The position numbers were made by a program, and so were the translations under genes. The notes below the pieces were generated by a model, which worked only from the letters and a program-made list of their open reading frames with translations, was not told where the DNA came from and ran no database searches. Positions 33,138 to 45,400 of a stretch of DNA of 64,000 nt are shown one piece after another; position 1 is the first letter of the stretch, and each line of letters begins with the position of its first letter. Source of the DNA: Aphanomyces cochlioides (Eukaryota > Oomycota > Saprolegniomycetes > Saprolegniales > Verrucalvaceae); the NCBI GenBank assembly GCA_019828595.1, contig JAHQRK010000009.1:248001-312000 (forward strand). The letters are read 5' to 3'.

Positions 33138-33760
33138 ATGCATTTAATTTGAATGTCCTTTGCTCTATTTCTCTCATTTGCTCTTAGTCTTATTGTAATT
33201 TTATGCTTATCTAACAAAAGCCCACAAAGGTTACACTTCAGGTATAGAAGAAGTTGTTATTCTAGCATCCCAAGCTGGACGCAACGAGGGCTAACCTTAA
33301 GTGTCATGAAAACGTGTATAAACAAAAGTACATGTTGCTTCTAGAAGCTAACAAATTAATATGAAGGAGCTGAACTCGAGTAAACTTTTATGCAATCTAC
33401 AAACTAGTATACCAATCAAGTGAGATCATGTTTTACAGCACTGACAGGTTAAAGATATCTCTTTCGCATCACCTGGAATGAGGGGTAAAGAGTTGGCTGG
33501 AAAACATCCATCGCTCGCTCTTTTTGATACATTCTATTCTACACAACCCTATTCAAATTCACGACATTCATATTACTTGAGCACTGCCATTCTGTAGCCA
33601 CCATGCCTAGGAGACAGCAATAGCTGGTCTTCATGCCCATGAAATGCTCCAAACTAGTATATTTGGCTTATTGGCCAATGAAACTGTTAATATAATTTGA
33701 TTGGCTAATATTTGTTCCGTCAGGACACCGTCACAACGTTTTCCGTTGATAGCTCAGAAA
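33138..33760. other. No gene recognised
   Basis: Short open frames only, no family features. Confidence 0.3.
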
Positions 33761-34264
33761 TCCCTTCGAAGGCGACTGATTCGATGCAAAAATGCATCAC
33801 ATTTTTCATACAAAATTCCATATATTCTGTTTCGGATAAACAAATGGATGATGAAATTTTGTGAGAAACACCATATGATACTTTTTGTTGCTGGCGGGAC
33901 AAATTAAAAATATCATTCAATCTTTTGATATATCTGACGATATTTTGCGATATAAATGGGCAAATTGCCTTCTCGATGTGGTTTGAATATGACATAGCTA
34001 TTGGTGTTGCTTCCCACAATATTTGGTCAAAGCTTTGTGTAATGCTTACAATACCATTCCATATGGTCACATGCAAAGTCGGTAGCGCCGCTCTTTTCGT
34101 GGTGAAATCGCCTCAATGTGTAGGAGTGTTTCATTCGCCGAAACAGTGGTATTTTGCAGATACAATTTATTTTTGACAAATCACAATTGTTGACATTTTA
34201 TGACCAAAAAACGAGTCGAAAATCAGAATTTGATGCAAATTTGCATCACCCGTCCTCGAAGGGA
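33761..34264. repeat. MITE with ~35-bp imperfect TIRs
   Basis: Left end TCCCTTCGAAGG then GATGCAAAAATGCATCA; right end GATGCAAATTTGCATCA then TCCTCGAAGGGA. 504 bp. The internal open frame (34076-33720, minus) has no family resemblance and crosses the left end. No convincing target duplication was found. Confidence 0.65.
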
Positions 34265-34650
34265 TAGCTCCAACTCTCAAAACAAGGCATGCTGCACACC
34301 CAAGGCGTGAAAGGCCGCTAAAGCATCGTGCATTCCAACCATCGTGTGGAGACTAAAACACCTACGCCGCAGAAAGCAACCTCCCATATGAAGAGCTTCT
34401 CTTCACTGAAGATTAGCGGGCTCCAAGTTCAGGCGCTGGAAAATCTCTGGCAGCACCACTAAGGCGGCAGGCAGGCAGAGTGCCGGGTTCTGGATTGCCC
34501 CGGGTGCTTCCCCCTCGATGGGAAACATGTCGGGAAAAGGGTCCATCGCGTTTTCTGTCATTTCGTTGGCTAAGTTGCGCTTGAAAAGCTATTGGTCGTC
34601 ATGATGTGTCGCTTTCTCCACCGACGTGGGTGCAAACAGCAGCGGTCATT

Positions 34651-34735
34651 GCCTCGCTTAAGTGTCATGGTAGGAACTGACAGCGTGAAAATTCTGTCAA
34701 AAGACAGAAATCTCTAAATGTCATTAAAGCGAGGT
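34651..34735 (+). repeat. GZ-IR element copy 6, orphan
   Basis: Left arm GCCTCGCTTAAGTGTCAT, right arm ATGTCATTAAAGCGAGGT, preceded by GTGGGTGCAAACAGC and by a ~130-bp block shared with copy 4. No glycine-zipper gene follows; the Copia relic starts ~450 bp downstream, so a unit may have been lost. Confidence 0.8.
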
Positions 34736-35225
34736 CACTTTCCACGCAGTATAAACCATTCATTACAACTTGGAGCTCGATTGTCCCTCATGCAGGAGGA
34801 TCCTCAATGACCCGGCAATCATGCTGGACAACCCTGCATTTTGTTGTTTGATATCAACAAAATCCCTTTAAAACTACGGTGTGAAGAGACTCAGTGATAT
34901 GAACTCAATCGAATGATTTCAACGAAGTGATCCACACACGAAAAGCTATTCCTGTAGCATGACGAGGTCTCGTATAGTGTCGACTGCTTGATTGTCGATA
35001 TAAACATTGAGCGTACCATTTCTTAACTATATGTACTTCTTAACAGCTTCCAGATCAATGCTCATACGCCAACGTCGGGGAAGAAGCATCGCCGAACGAT
35101 GACACCCCTGAGGTCGAAGTGTTTCAATACGAAGACCGCATCAATGTGGCATGATCATACCTACAATCCTGCTTGTTAAACGAAGTGTTCGAACTTGTGC
35201 GAGAAGATAGTACATCAGCCGATAT

Positions 35226-35892
35226 GTGGAACATGTCGTTGCCAGATTCCGGACCCGACAAATACAACACATTTATGAATCACTTGAAACCAACCCCAGA
35301 CCACAAAGTTACCTGAAGACATTGATTGGTGCTCTCCTGAATGAGGAGGAAAAGCGAAGAGAGCGTGGCCGTGATCGTCGTAACGACCGACACTTCAGAC
35401 ACGATCACTTCATTCGACACAAGGAAGACAGGAGTCAAACACGATCGATCAAATGACATGACGGACAAGACAAACCAGCTTCGTGAAACAAAGACAAACC
35501 CAGTGGACTCCGATGTGTGGTGCTTCATCTGTCGAAAACGAGGGAGTCATGTGGCACAAGACCACCCAGACATTGACCCAAACCATGTTGTCAAGCGCGT
35601 TATGGCCAAACGTCAGAGTGTGTCAGCAAAACGGATTAAACCCAGTGACAGCTCGAACTCATGTGCATCCGACTCGGAAGCAACGCGATCTTTCTCTGTC
35701 AATGCAATTTCATCTACGAATATAATGGAATTAGAGGACAATGATCTTTATCGAATGACAACCTTGGAACAACATTGGACCCTCGACAACTGCGCTATAC
35801 GCCATGCAGTTGAAAAAAGGCCTTATTTGATGCGTGTCATGGCACGACTGAGCTCATTTTACCAAACAAAACGACGATCATCAGCAAAGTAG
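35226..35892 (+). pseudogene. Copia gag/zinc-knuckle/protease relic
   Basis: Contains gag-like KTLIGALLNEEEKRRERGRD, a zinc-knuckle relic (CFICRKRGSHVAQDH) and WTLDNCAIRHAVEKRPYLM at the place of the aspartic protease. There the expected Asp-Ser-Gly has become Asp-Asn-Cys, so the protease is dead. Several overlapping frames are used. Confidence 0.65.
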
Positions 35893-36153
35893 GTCAAGTC
35901 ACAATACCAATGCTGCAAGGTGGAGCGTCGTCAACACTCATTCTACGCAATGTCACATATGAGCCAACTTTGTACAAGAATCTCATTTCATACGTCAAAC
36001 TTCTCGAAAGCGGATATCAGCTCTACCACCAAGATCTTGATGGAGCACGTTACTTCAATCCCTCAACTTAGCACGAGTTAAAATTCACAATGCAAAGAAA
36101 CTTATACGTACTTCGTGATGTCATCTCACATGCACCAAACATAAGTACACGAC

Positions 36154-37006
36154 ATGTTCGTCAACCAAGCCCCAAGATACATCTTTGGGAAGCTGCTAAA
36201 AAAGAAGAATGAGACGACAACTCACTTCACTGAACTCACCACTCATCTGGACAACCAACTTCACGAATCGCGAATCGCAAACATGTACACGGACGGAGGT
36301 GGCGAATACACAAGCCAGGAATTTCGAGCAGCATGTCTATCACGAGGAGTGAAGCAAAAATTCACGAACGCCGACACACCAGAAGAAAATCACTTGGCGG
36401 AAAAGACGAACGAGATTGTCTTCAACAAAATCCGGGTGTACATGACTCTCAATGGGATACCAGCAACTCTATGGGGATACTGCTTCGAGTACATTGTCTA
36501 TGTGTACAATCGCACCCCTCAAGAACTCTTCAACCATCGTACCCTATACGGAGTTCTCTTTTGCAAACCCAGCCGTCTTCACATGCTTAAAAACATTCGG
36601 TTATCTAGCGTTCAAGTTTGTACCAAAATCGCAACGCAAGGTCAAGCTTACCAATCCAGCCACATCATGTGTCTTTCTGGGGTACGCTGCGGAACAACTT
36701 GGGTACAAACTATGGAATCCCAAAGATCAAACGGTGACGGTCTCAAGGTCAGCTACCTTCGATGAATCAAAGATCAGTAATCCAACATGTTCGCAAACAG
36801 CAACTTCAATCACGGACGACTTTCCATACTTAATTACAAACTCATCGAAGGAGTCACATCACTCCAAAATCTTACGAAAGAGAGATTCCGAACTGAGACA
36901 ACTGCTGAGCAAACAGACAATCATTGCACCAAGCCACATCAAACTCACGAAGCGCCAACACGACGCTGTGACCGAAAAGCCAAACGACCACGGCTATTTG
37001 AAGTAA
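36154..37006 (+). pseudogene. Copia integrase relic
   Basis: Core domain signatures NMYTDGGGEYTSQEF (second catalytic Asp) and TPEENHLAEKTNEI (Glu region, normally TPEQNGVAER) are followed in other frames by the Copia hallmark LKTFGYLAFKFVPKSQRKVK and FLGYAAEQLGYKLWNP. Frames 36154-36765 and 36452-37006 overlap through a frameshift near 36560-36600. Confidence 0.85.
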
Positions 37007-37784
37007 ACCAAGTCGCTTTCCAAGCGTCGCAATCTCCTCTTTTACCACGAATGATCAATGAATCTACGACAATGACTGAGTTTCGTTCGAGTCCCGAGCG
37101 CGATCAATGGCAGCAAGCCATGGACGAAGAGTACAACTCACTCACCCGCCATCATGTCTGGGAATTGACAGAACTCCCTAAAGGGCGAAAAGCACTCAAA
37201 TGCAAGTGGATATGGACTTGGCGAACGGTGAAGTGGAAAGATTCAAAGCCCGACTATGCATCCAGCGATTCCTACAAATCGCTGGAGTCGACTTCACGGA
37301 CACCTACGCACCAGTACTGCGTCTCGATTCCCTTCGGGTGCTATGACCATGATCGCACTTCAAGACTTGGAAGCAGTTCAAATGGATTTCAAGACAGCCT
37401 TCTTGAATGGCGACCTAGAGGATGAAATATCCTTGGAACAGCCAGAGGGATACACGCAACCTCACACAAGAACTTTGGTGTGTGTCCTGAAGAAATCACT
37501 GTATGGCTTGAAACAATCACCTCGACAATGGCGCAAAAATTTGCACGCACTACTGGTGGAGATCGGATTTCGACAATGCTACAAAGACTAATGTATATAC
37601 GTCAAGAGGTCAAACACCACCAAATGTATCACTTACCTCGCGGTGTACGTCGACGACATTATCATCACTGGCAATGACAAGTCAGAAATAGCTTGCACGC
37701 AAAAACTAATTCTCGAAGCCTTTGAAACCACTGACAAAGGGGCACAACTCCAATATACCCCTGGTCGGGATTTTAAATACATTC
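37007..37784 (+). pseudogene. Copia reverse transcriptase relic, N-terminal part
   Basis: Contains QWQQAMDEEYNSLTRHHVWE, MDFKTAFLNGDLEDEISLEQ, KKSLYGLKQSPRQWRKN and the catalytic YVDDIIITGNDKSEIA at about 37643. At least three frames are needed. The domain breaks off at the Merlin insertion. Confidence 0.88.
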
Positions 37785-39120
37785 TTTTCCGGATAATGCT
37801 ATCCGGATACATAGAGAACGAGTTTTCACAACCGTCGACGATTGCGGTCAAGATAAAGGGGCAACAACAATATATGTATTAGGATTGCTTACGAATAGCT
37901 ATCAGTACAGTAATCCTTTAAAACACATCGCACCTGTTGCATTGGTAGGAAAGGACCAGCTGCGCCACATAAACATGTCCAAATAGGACTGCAAAAGGTC
38001 GCTGCGTACCCCACGCATGACCTTGAGGTACTGCTTGATACGGACTTCCAACACTCCTTCGATTGACTGAGTGTGGGCGCCGTTCACTGGGTTAACGAAA
38101 TTGCTCGAATGGTTTACCCGCATGTGTGAGTGTCCCATTCGAGCTAGAGCAGGATTATTCGTCAACGTGTTGCGTTCGTTCGCAGACACGTATGCGCTGA
38201 AAAATTAATGTTCCTATCACATGATTGGACGAATATGATTTAAAGTATCTTCTCGAATGTGATTGGCTATAATTGGAACAAGTCTTGCACGAGTCCGATC
38301 GTTGAAAGTCAGCACTCCAAACCACTTTTGGTTGCTCGATCGCCGCCGCCGAACAGCCAACGGTCCTCGGGTTGCGTGCCACGCCTATATTTCGACTTCT
38401 TCAAAGAAGTTCCGTCGATTTCTACAATGGATCCAACTCCTCCTATCTAATAAGCCGTGAGAAATGATAATGTTGTCGCATATAAATTTGACAGGTACCT
38501 TGATATTGCATGACCGCATTTCGTCGCGGCACATTTGTCGACAAAACTTGTACCAGTTGCTGGCAGTGGTGTGCGAGACTTGATGGTCTTCCTTGCACGA
38601 TTTTGACGTTTTCATCGAGTCCCAATAATACAAGATTCGTAATATCGTGGCTAGGGCCATCTTCGACTTGGCAAACTTGCTGTTCGAACGCATACTTAGC
38701 TTAATATCACACGAAGCTCGGTGACAACTCCATCGCTTCTTCTCACAAGATAACGTCATTGTATTACCACACTTAGGGCAATACATACTAGATCTAAGTA
38801 GCCCAAACTATTTAAAGAATGTTAGTGATTTATAAAGGTAGAGCTCACCTTCATGCACCATTCAATGGTAGTTGTTTTGTCGCAAGTTGTTTCCATGACC
38901 TTCTTGTGGGAGTATTCTGACAAGTCAGAGAGGTCGTACGTCGACTCCATGGCAAATTCCAAGTTGGTTGGCCTACATTTCATGACATTTGTCGGGGATA
39001 AAGTCGAGGTCTATACAAAATCTAAGTGTATTTAACTGGTAGTTCTGGTGCTTTATAGACAAAAACGGGTACAGACTGGAGTTGTGAAATATTATCCGGA
39101 TATTATCCGTACAAATATCC
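37785..39120 (-). mobile_element. Merlin DNA transposon inserted in Copia
   Basis: Ends carry TCCGGATA repeats (left TTCCGGATAATGCTATCCGG; right complementary TACGGATAATATCCGGATAA) as an imperfect inverted repeat of ~35 bp. Boundaries are good to about 10 bp. Copia coding sequence resumes on the right with RTLNLYQHNFVKELLIPFN. I could not confirm a target duplication. Confidence 0.8.
37902..38982 (-). pseudogene. Merlin (IS1016/IS1595-type) transposase, frameshifted
   Basis: The first exon starts at 38982 (MKCRPTNLEFAMESTYDLSD) and ends near 38852 at GTGAGC. The next exon opens with a zinc ribbon (CPKCGNTMTL, CHRASC) and helices (MALATILRILYYWDSM, ASNWYKFCRQMC). The catalytic region survives in another frame around 38400-38300 (VEIDGTSLKKSKYRRG, DRWLFGG), and the C terminus at 38189-37902 ([20 protein letters not shown]). 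At least two frameshifts. Zinc ribbon, EIDG and HTQxIE order is diagnostic of Merlin. Confidence 0.88.
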
Positions 39121-39124
39121 TGAT

Positions 39125-39905
39125 ATAGTTCTCATTTATCCTTATGATTCAAGCCGTTCGTGACAGACAGCTACGAACTCTAAACCTCTATCAACACAAT
39201 TTCGTCAAAGAACTACTCATTCCATTCAACATGGGCGACTGTCACACTGCTCCAACGCCGTAAGTGCAAGGCGTCCCAACGATGATCGACCAAATCATTG
39301 ACACTCGCGACGTCCCATACCAAAGTCTAATTGGAGCTCTACAATACCTGGTATCTGCAACCCAGCCATATTGCCAGTGCTGTCCGATACCTCGCATCCC
39401 ACAATCACGACCAAAACCAAACACACTGACGCATGAGAAAACGGGTGCTGAAATACCTAAAGGGGACAGCAAACATAGGACCGATATATGATGGCTTGGT
39501 GCCTTCCACACTTGTATTCTACAGTGATGCCGACTTTATGACTTCAATGAAGGCAAGTCTATCACAGGGGCACAGATCATGTTTGCTGGGGATGCAGTCG
39601 TGTGCCTCTCGCGCAAACATAGCCCCGTGGGCCAGAGAACAACAGAAATCGAGTTGATCGCGGCGGCCGAAGCAGCCAAGAACATCATCTCGATTGCAGA
39701 ACTTCTTGGCGAAATGGGTTATCCTAGACAACAATCAATCACGCTGCATGTTGACAACAAAGGCGCCATTCAGGTTGCCCAACGTACACCGGATCATGGA
39801 CGGACAAAACACATTCGCCTCCTGTTTCACTTCCTCAAGGACTTGGTTGACGAGGGCTTGATCTGTCTACAATACGCTAACACAAATGACCAAGCGGCGA
39901 CATAC
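39125..39905 (+). pseudogene. Copia RT C-terminus and RNase H relic
   Basis: Continues the interrupted Copia gene: DVPYQSLIGALQYLVSAT, KYLKGTANIGPIYDGL, then RNase H with SRKHSPVGQRTTEIELIAA, LHVDNKGAIQVAQ and GRTKHIRLLFHFLKDLV. Frameshifts near 39370 and 39560. Confidence 0.88.
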
Positions 39906-40745
39906 TGACGAAATCGCTGCCAGAGCCATAATTCGCAAGGGAAAACGTACTGACTCGTAACGATAAGTCATCTTGTCGGCATCTTTCCCTCAATCGTGGT
40001 TCCTACCGAACAGGGGAGTTGCCTTGATGAGGAAAACAACAGGAGAGTACTGACCTCTACAAACAAAAAGCACCAATAATAAGGCAAAACTAAAAATAGC
40101 AACACCTAAAATGAGCAAGAAATACACGACGCAATTGATACTAGAACATACGATACGCACGAATTGAATTGATCACTGGCAGACTGCAAACACACGACTT
40201 TATGACAGGGATGATCGTAAACATTGATGCGGTGACACTCAGCCGGTCCACACCCGATGGCAACCCCACTGTTCCACCTAGAACGCCCTTCTGACTTGAG
40301 CGGCTTCGAGACACTCCACCCTAAGCCGCCATGACCAACTTCCTTGACGCTTGTGACGCTTCAACCGCCCACAAAGGCATGGCCGCGACCATGTTCACCG
40401 ACACCCCGAAGCTGGAAGACGACAGCGACAGCCAACGGTAGAGTATCCCAAGGCCCACAAGATTCAGGAATTAAAAATGAAACATTATCCGGAGACACCT
40501 TGAAAGAAGGGGGAGTAACAGAGGTATTCGTATGTCCCATCCGGATAAGTCTTTCAAATGTGCCTCTATTCAGGCATTTAGATCTTACATCGAGAAGTCT
40601 GCAACAGCCAGACATAATGAACGCAGGCTGATGCGGATCACTCATAATTGAATCTATTACTTAACAGCTGTAAAGCTCTAACGCAACACGTAAGTACGAG
40701 AGTAAGTACGAGAGTAATTTTTACATACAAACGTCAAGTCAACAA

Positions 40746-40828
40746 ATGAGCAATTTTTATATACTTTATCCAAGTACAAAATGAGCAATTTTTACATACT
40801 TTATCCAAGTACAAAATGAGCAATTTGA
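40746..40828. repeat. 35-bp tandem repeat, 2.4 copies
   Basis: Two full units (40746-40780, 40781-40815) differing at one position, and a partial third starting ATGAGCAATTT. Confidence 0.9.
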
Positions 40829-40971
40829 GACAAGTTCGTTCATTGTTGTCAGCACTTCCAACCAACATCAACTAATTTGACCACTCAAGGTTGTATTGCC
40901 CCATATCCATGGCAAATATCAATTTGTCAATTATTTGGTGTGTTGCTCAATACTCGGTGTCATATTTTGTC

Positions 40972-41026
40972 ACAACTGCCACGTCCAACATCATCGTGCA
41001 CCCATGATGCTGGACGTGGCAGTTGT
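40972..41026. repeat. Strong hairpin, 23-bp stem and 9-nt loop
   Basis: Left stem ACAACTGCCACGTCCAACAT and right stem ATGCTGGACGTGGCAGTTGT, complementary at 22 of 23 positions, loop CGTGCACCC. Size is compatible with a small-RNA precursor or a transposon end, but nothing else supports either. Confidence 0.75.
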
Positions 41027-41129
41027 CGATAATATTAATAATCAAACAATTCCACATACAAAATGAAAATATTGTCCTACTATTTAAAATAATACCTGCC
41101 AAAGACGATTGAATGGCAGTTGGGTTTTT

Positions 41130-42015
41130 GGCGCTCCTCCAAAGGAACCCCACTGGACTCTTTGAACCTATATTAAACCATCCGGATAATTATCCGGATA
41201 TCCATGGATATTTCCTTGGACGGAAGAAAGTGACATGGAATGCAACGAACACTGTCATGTATTAGATGTCGGTTTTACGAATAGCTATCACTAAGCCTTT
41301 AAAATACATACTACCTGTTGCGTTTTCAGGAAAGTACCAGCTTCGCCACATGAACTGATCGAGGTAAGATTGGAGGTCGTCAGTTTGAACCCCTCACATG
41401 GCCTTCATGTACTGTTTCACACGTACTTCCCACACACCTTCAATTGACTGTGTGTGGGTGCCATTGACGGGGTTCACAAAGTTCGTTGAGCTCGGTTTCA
41501 CAACCGGCCCGGTGGCATCGCCATCGCATGCGTTCCTTGCTCAGATGCATGTCATCTGAGCAAACAGGACAATCATTTTATTACGAATTACGCCTACCTA
41601 GAAAATAATGAGTTTCATTCAACAGGAGTTTCAACTTACTTTCATGCACCATTCGACAGCGGCTGACTCGCTGACTGTTTCCTTCATAACCCTGTGGAAC
41701 GTGTAGTCCGACACATCGGACAAGTCATATAGACTGTCCATTGCAAATTTCGAAATGTATGTCCAGACAAGTCAATGGCTATTATTGTTTGTGTTTAGTG
41801 GGGTTCAACTGGAGTGGTATTCTATTTCTAAGTATAAGGATTGGATGGTTCTCTTTCAATGGCGCGCATTATGGGGTCAGATTGGAGTTGATAGTGTATC
41901 CGGATAATCGATTCTTTTATCTGAATAAAAATCAATTCGTCATTTGTCCGGATAATTATCCGGAAGGTTTAATACAGGTCCAAAGAGTCCAATGGGGTTC
42001 CTTTGGAGGAGCGCC
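41130..42015. mobile_element. Internally deleted Merlin derivative with long TIRs
   Basis: 886 bp. TIRs of about 68 bp start GGCGCTCCTCCAAAGGAACC and end inside with TCCGGATAATTATCCGGA. Internal minus-strand sequence keeps the Merlin first-exon region (about 41760-41640), a zinc ribbon (CPVCSDDMHL, WRCHRAGC) and, fused directly to it, the C-terminal part ([20 protein letters not shown]). The catalytic core is deleted. No target duplication was found. Confidence 0.78.
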
Positions 42016-42485
42016 GGACTCCGAAAGGCGAATTCCGACGCGATATGCGAATGTAACGAAGTAGGGCCTTTTTGGCTCGAAATACCGGACTTTCTCATGG
42101 AGCAGCCAGGGACGGCTATAACGTGTGTTTTTACTGTATTTTCATATTGACTTTGGACGAGTAAATCCTCTCCCCATAGTTCAACTTTTTACAGTAAGGG
42201 GACAATGTGTAACGTTGGTTACCACTATTGCAACTGATGGTGCTACTTTTTTTGACGGAGTACCACTGTTGATAGTGGGCCTACGGCGAGTATCATGAAT
42301 CACTTAAGGGTGTTGCATGAATACTTAGCAGGTGTATTACCCAGTATCAAAGTTTCAACTGATTGGATGTACGAGTTCAAAAAGCGATATTAAACAAAGT
42401 GATGTTTAATAAATACCGCGAATTCTGTACGATTTATGAAAGAAATGAGTAGTATTTCTGGCAAACCACATTATGTTAAGCTTAA
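42016..42485. other. Probable Helitron 5' region
   Basis: Non-coding sequence before the Helitron ORF. TCCTCTCCCCATAG at about 42166 is the most TC-like start, but Helitrons lack TIRs and I cannot fix the 5' end from one copy. Confidence 0.3.
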
Positions 42486-45400
42486 GTGGCGGGACACATA
42501 TCCACAGTATTTTTACGATCCAATCACATTATCATTTTTGTGTTGATGTTTTTGTATGAACATTTGTCTGACGCAGTTTTCTGCGTAGAAAATAACAACT
42601 ACTCGGCCTCTAAGAAAGGCAAAGGCAATGGCAATCATGACAATGACAATCAAGGACATGCGATCGATAACTCCGAACCTAGGAAGCAAGCAGAGCGGAA
42701 TGAAGTGCATGCTACCGAACAAGAGTCTGCATCAACTGGGGCTAATGGCTGGGCTGTGGATGACGATGCCTTGAATCCGGGCAATATTAACGACGAGGCG
42801 GCTATGAGAAAGGCCAAGAAGGCGGAGTACAACAAACGTGCTCGCGAAAAGAAACGGCAAGCTATCCTGGATGAAGTCGACGAAGAGGTGGCAATGGAAA
42901 AATCCAAAAAGGCGGAGTACAACAATCGTGCTCGCGAAAAGAAACGGCAAGCTCTCCTAAAGGCGGAGTACAACAATCGTGCTCGCGAAAAGAAACGGCA
43001 TGCTATCGTGGAAGACTTCGACAAAGAGGTGGCTATGAAAAGATCCAAGAAGGCGGAATACAACAAACGTGCTCGCGAAAAAAAGCACAACACTGAGGTT
43101 GCGAATCAAGGGCGGGGTGCCATCATTTTGCACCATACGGACATGGATAAGAGCGACGAAGAAGAAACCAAGGAGGGAGAAGACGGAATCCATTTTCACG
43201 CTCAAAGTGACCATCATCTCAAGCTTCTGGCAGCTCAGGAGCAAGAAGATCGCGAGCGCAGAGTTGACAATCGAAGGATCTATGCTGCGCTACAACCTAA
43301 CCGTATGAATGAAGGAGGTGAAGAAGAAACCAAGGAAGAAGATATTTCCGATGGAAATGTGACTTGCAACACTGACAATCAATTACTTGCCTTGGCAAAT
43401 GCTGATCCTCCGCTAAACGTGGATGTGGATTTGATTGATGTACCTCCTCGCGAGCAAGGATTAAGTCTCCGGAATAAACCCAAGGGTCGCCCGAAGAAGA
43501 AGAGTGATCACAACAGTGCACGCGTCAGTTTCGATGACTTCGATGAATCATTGGTGCCTCTTCATACTATTGAGCAGCGTTCGATTTGCCGCCATTGCGA
43601 TGCGAAGATTTGGCCAGGCGAAGAAAAGGACTGCTGCGGTGGAGGCACTCGAGTGCTGCCTGTTGCTACTTGGCCTGACACACCCGAGTTTCGCGAATAC
43701 ATTGCTTTGTTCAAAACCAGAGGGTTTGTCAATAACACTCGCCGGTACAACGCCCTCTTTACCTTTACATCTATTGGTACCCAAGAAATTATTCACGGCA
43801 ACGGTGGGCCGAGATCTTATACAATCCAAGGCGCTTTGCATCATTTAATTGGACCACTGTTGCCTGCGGACGAAGAACAAGCCAGTTACGCCCAGATCTA
43901 CATTACGGATCCTGAAACGCAAGCAAGCATACGACGAAGAATGCTTGGGGGAAATCTTAATGTGTCAACTGTGACGAAAATCCAGCGTCTACTACTACAG
44001 CACAACGCGTTCACCCAGCTGTACAAGCATGCGAAGGATATTCCAAAGGATGACGACATGAGAATTGTGCTCACTGCTCAGCCTCGAAGCAACAGCCGAA
44101 CGCATAACCTTCCTACGTGTTCTGAAATCGCTGTTCTTTTTTCAGAAGCGTCCAAGTCAGGGCGTCATATCTTACTGCATGGTATTGATGGCCCCGTACT
44201 CAGCGAAGTTCAGCGAAACTATCACGTTGGTAAACATGTGCGTTTGGATCGACAACCTGGGGAACAACGCTTATTTCGCATTGCGGAATTTCATTCGGCA
44301 TATGACCCGCTTCAATACCCTTTGCTCTTTCCCACTGGGACTTTGGGGTGGTCGTTTGACAACAAGAGCGGTCGCAATCATGGAAACGTGAGTTTGAACG
44401 ATTATGCTCGATACCATTTGTACGAGCGCGGTGCATTTTCTCCATTACATGCCAGCGGACCTCTATTTCAAGTGTTTGCAGTCGACAATTTTGCAAAGGT
44501 GGAAAACCAAAGGCTTCGATATATTCGTGACCAAACCAACAACCTCCGAAGCGACACGTACCGCGCACTTCATGACGATGTTTCGGATGACGTGGACCTC
44601 AGAAGCATTGGAAAAAGGATTGTTTTGCCGTCATCTTACACGGGTGGACCTCGGTACATGAGACAACGTTACCTTGACGCCATGGCAATTGTTCGCAAGT
44701 TCGGTCGACCAGACCTTTTTATCACTGTGACATGCAATCCAAAGTGGCTTGAAATCGACAGGGAGCTGGATTTGGCGAAAGACGACTATGGATTTAAACG
44801 ATCTCCAGCTGATCGACCTGACTTAGTGACGCGCATTTTCCACCTCAAGCTCTTAGCCATTGAAGCCATGCTGTACAAGGGGGCAGTTTTGGGTCGACAA
44901 GCTGCGTGTGTTCGTGTTGTCGAATTCCAAAAAAGCGTGGTCTGCCTCATGCCCATATATTGGTCATATTCACTGGGGACGACAAAATCAAGACAGCTGC
45001 CGATATTGACAGTATTATCAGTGCAGAAATCCCCGACAAGGAAAAGAATCCAAGACTGCACGAAATTATTACAACCTGCATGATTCACAAATGCAGCGAC
45101 CGATGCCTGGAAAACGGGAAGTGCAAGAAAAACCTTCCAAAAGCATACTGCAACGAAACATCAGGAGGCAGTGATGGATATCCACTCTACCGTCGTCGCC
45201 GCTCTTCGGCAGAGCGGCCCTCTGAGTATACCAACCAATACGTTATTCCGTACAACCCAACGTTGAGTGCCATGTTCGACTGCCACATCAATGTCGAGGC
45301 GTGTACAAGTATATCTGCAGTCAAGTACCTGTACAAGTACATCTACAAGGGCTCAGACCGCTCAAATTATCAAGTTGAGTCCGGTGAACTTGACGAAATC

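Larger units (their letters stand above)
35180..39960 (+). mobile_element. Ty1/Copia retrotransposon, degenerate, with nested Merlin
   Basis: Order gag, protease, integrase, reverse transcriptase, RNase H (integrase before RT) defines Copia. Frames are broken in many places and a stretch between protease and integrase is shortened. A Merlin transposon (37785-39120) interrupts the RT. I could not pick out LTRs by eye. Extents are approximate. Confidence 0.85.
39961..41129. other. No gene; tandem repeat and hairpin
   Basis: 3' flank of Copia. Holds a 35-bp tandem repeat (40746-40828) and a 23-bp-stem hairpin (40972-41026), listed separately. Scattered TATCCGGA motifs lie at about 40488 and 40545. 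Confidence 0.4.

Noticed and set aside
33720..34076. 118-codon minus-strand open frame
   Set aside because: Crosses the left end of the TIR element at 33761 and has no recognisable domain.
34265..41129. LTRs of the Copia element
   Set aside because: I compared flanks by eye and found no direct repeat of LTR length; either decayed or outside what I could detect.
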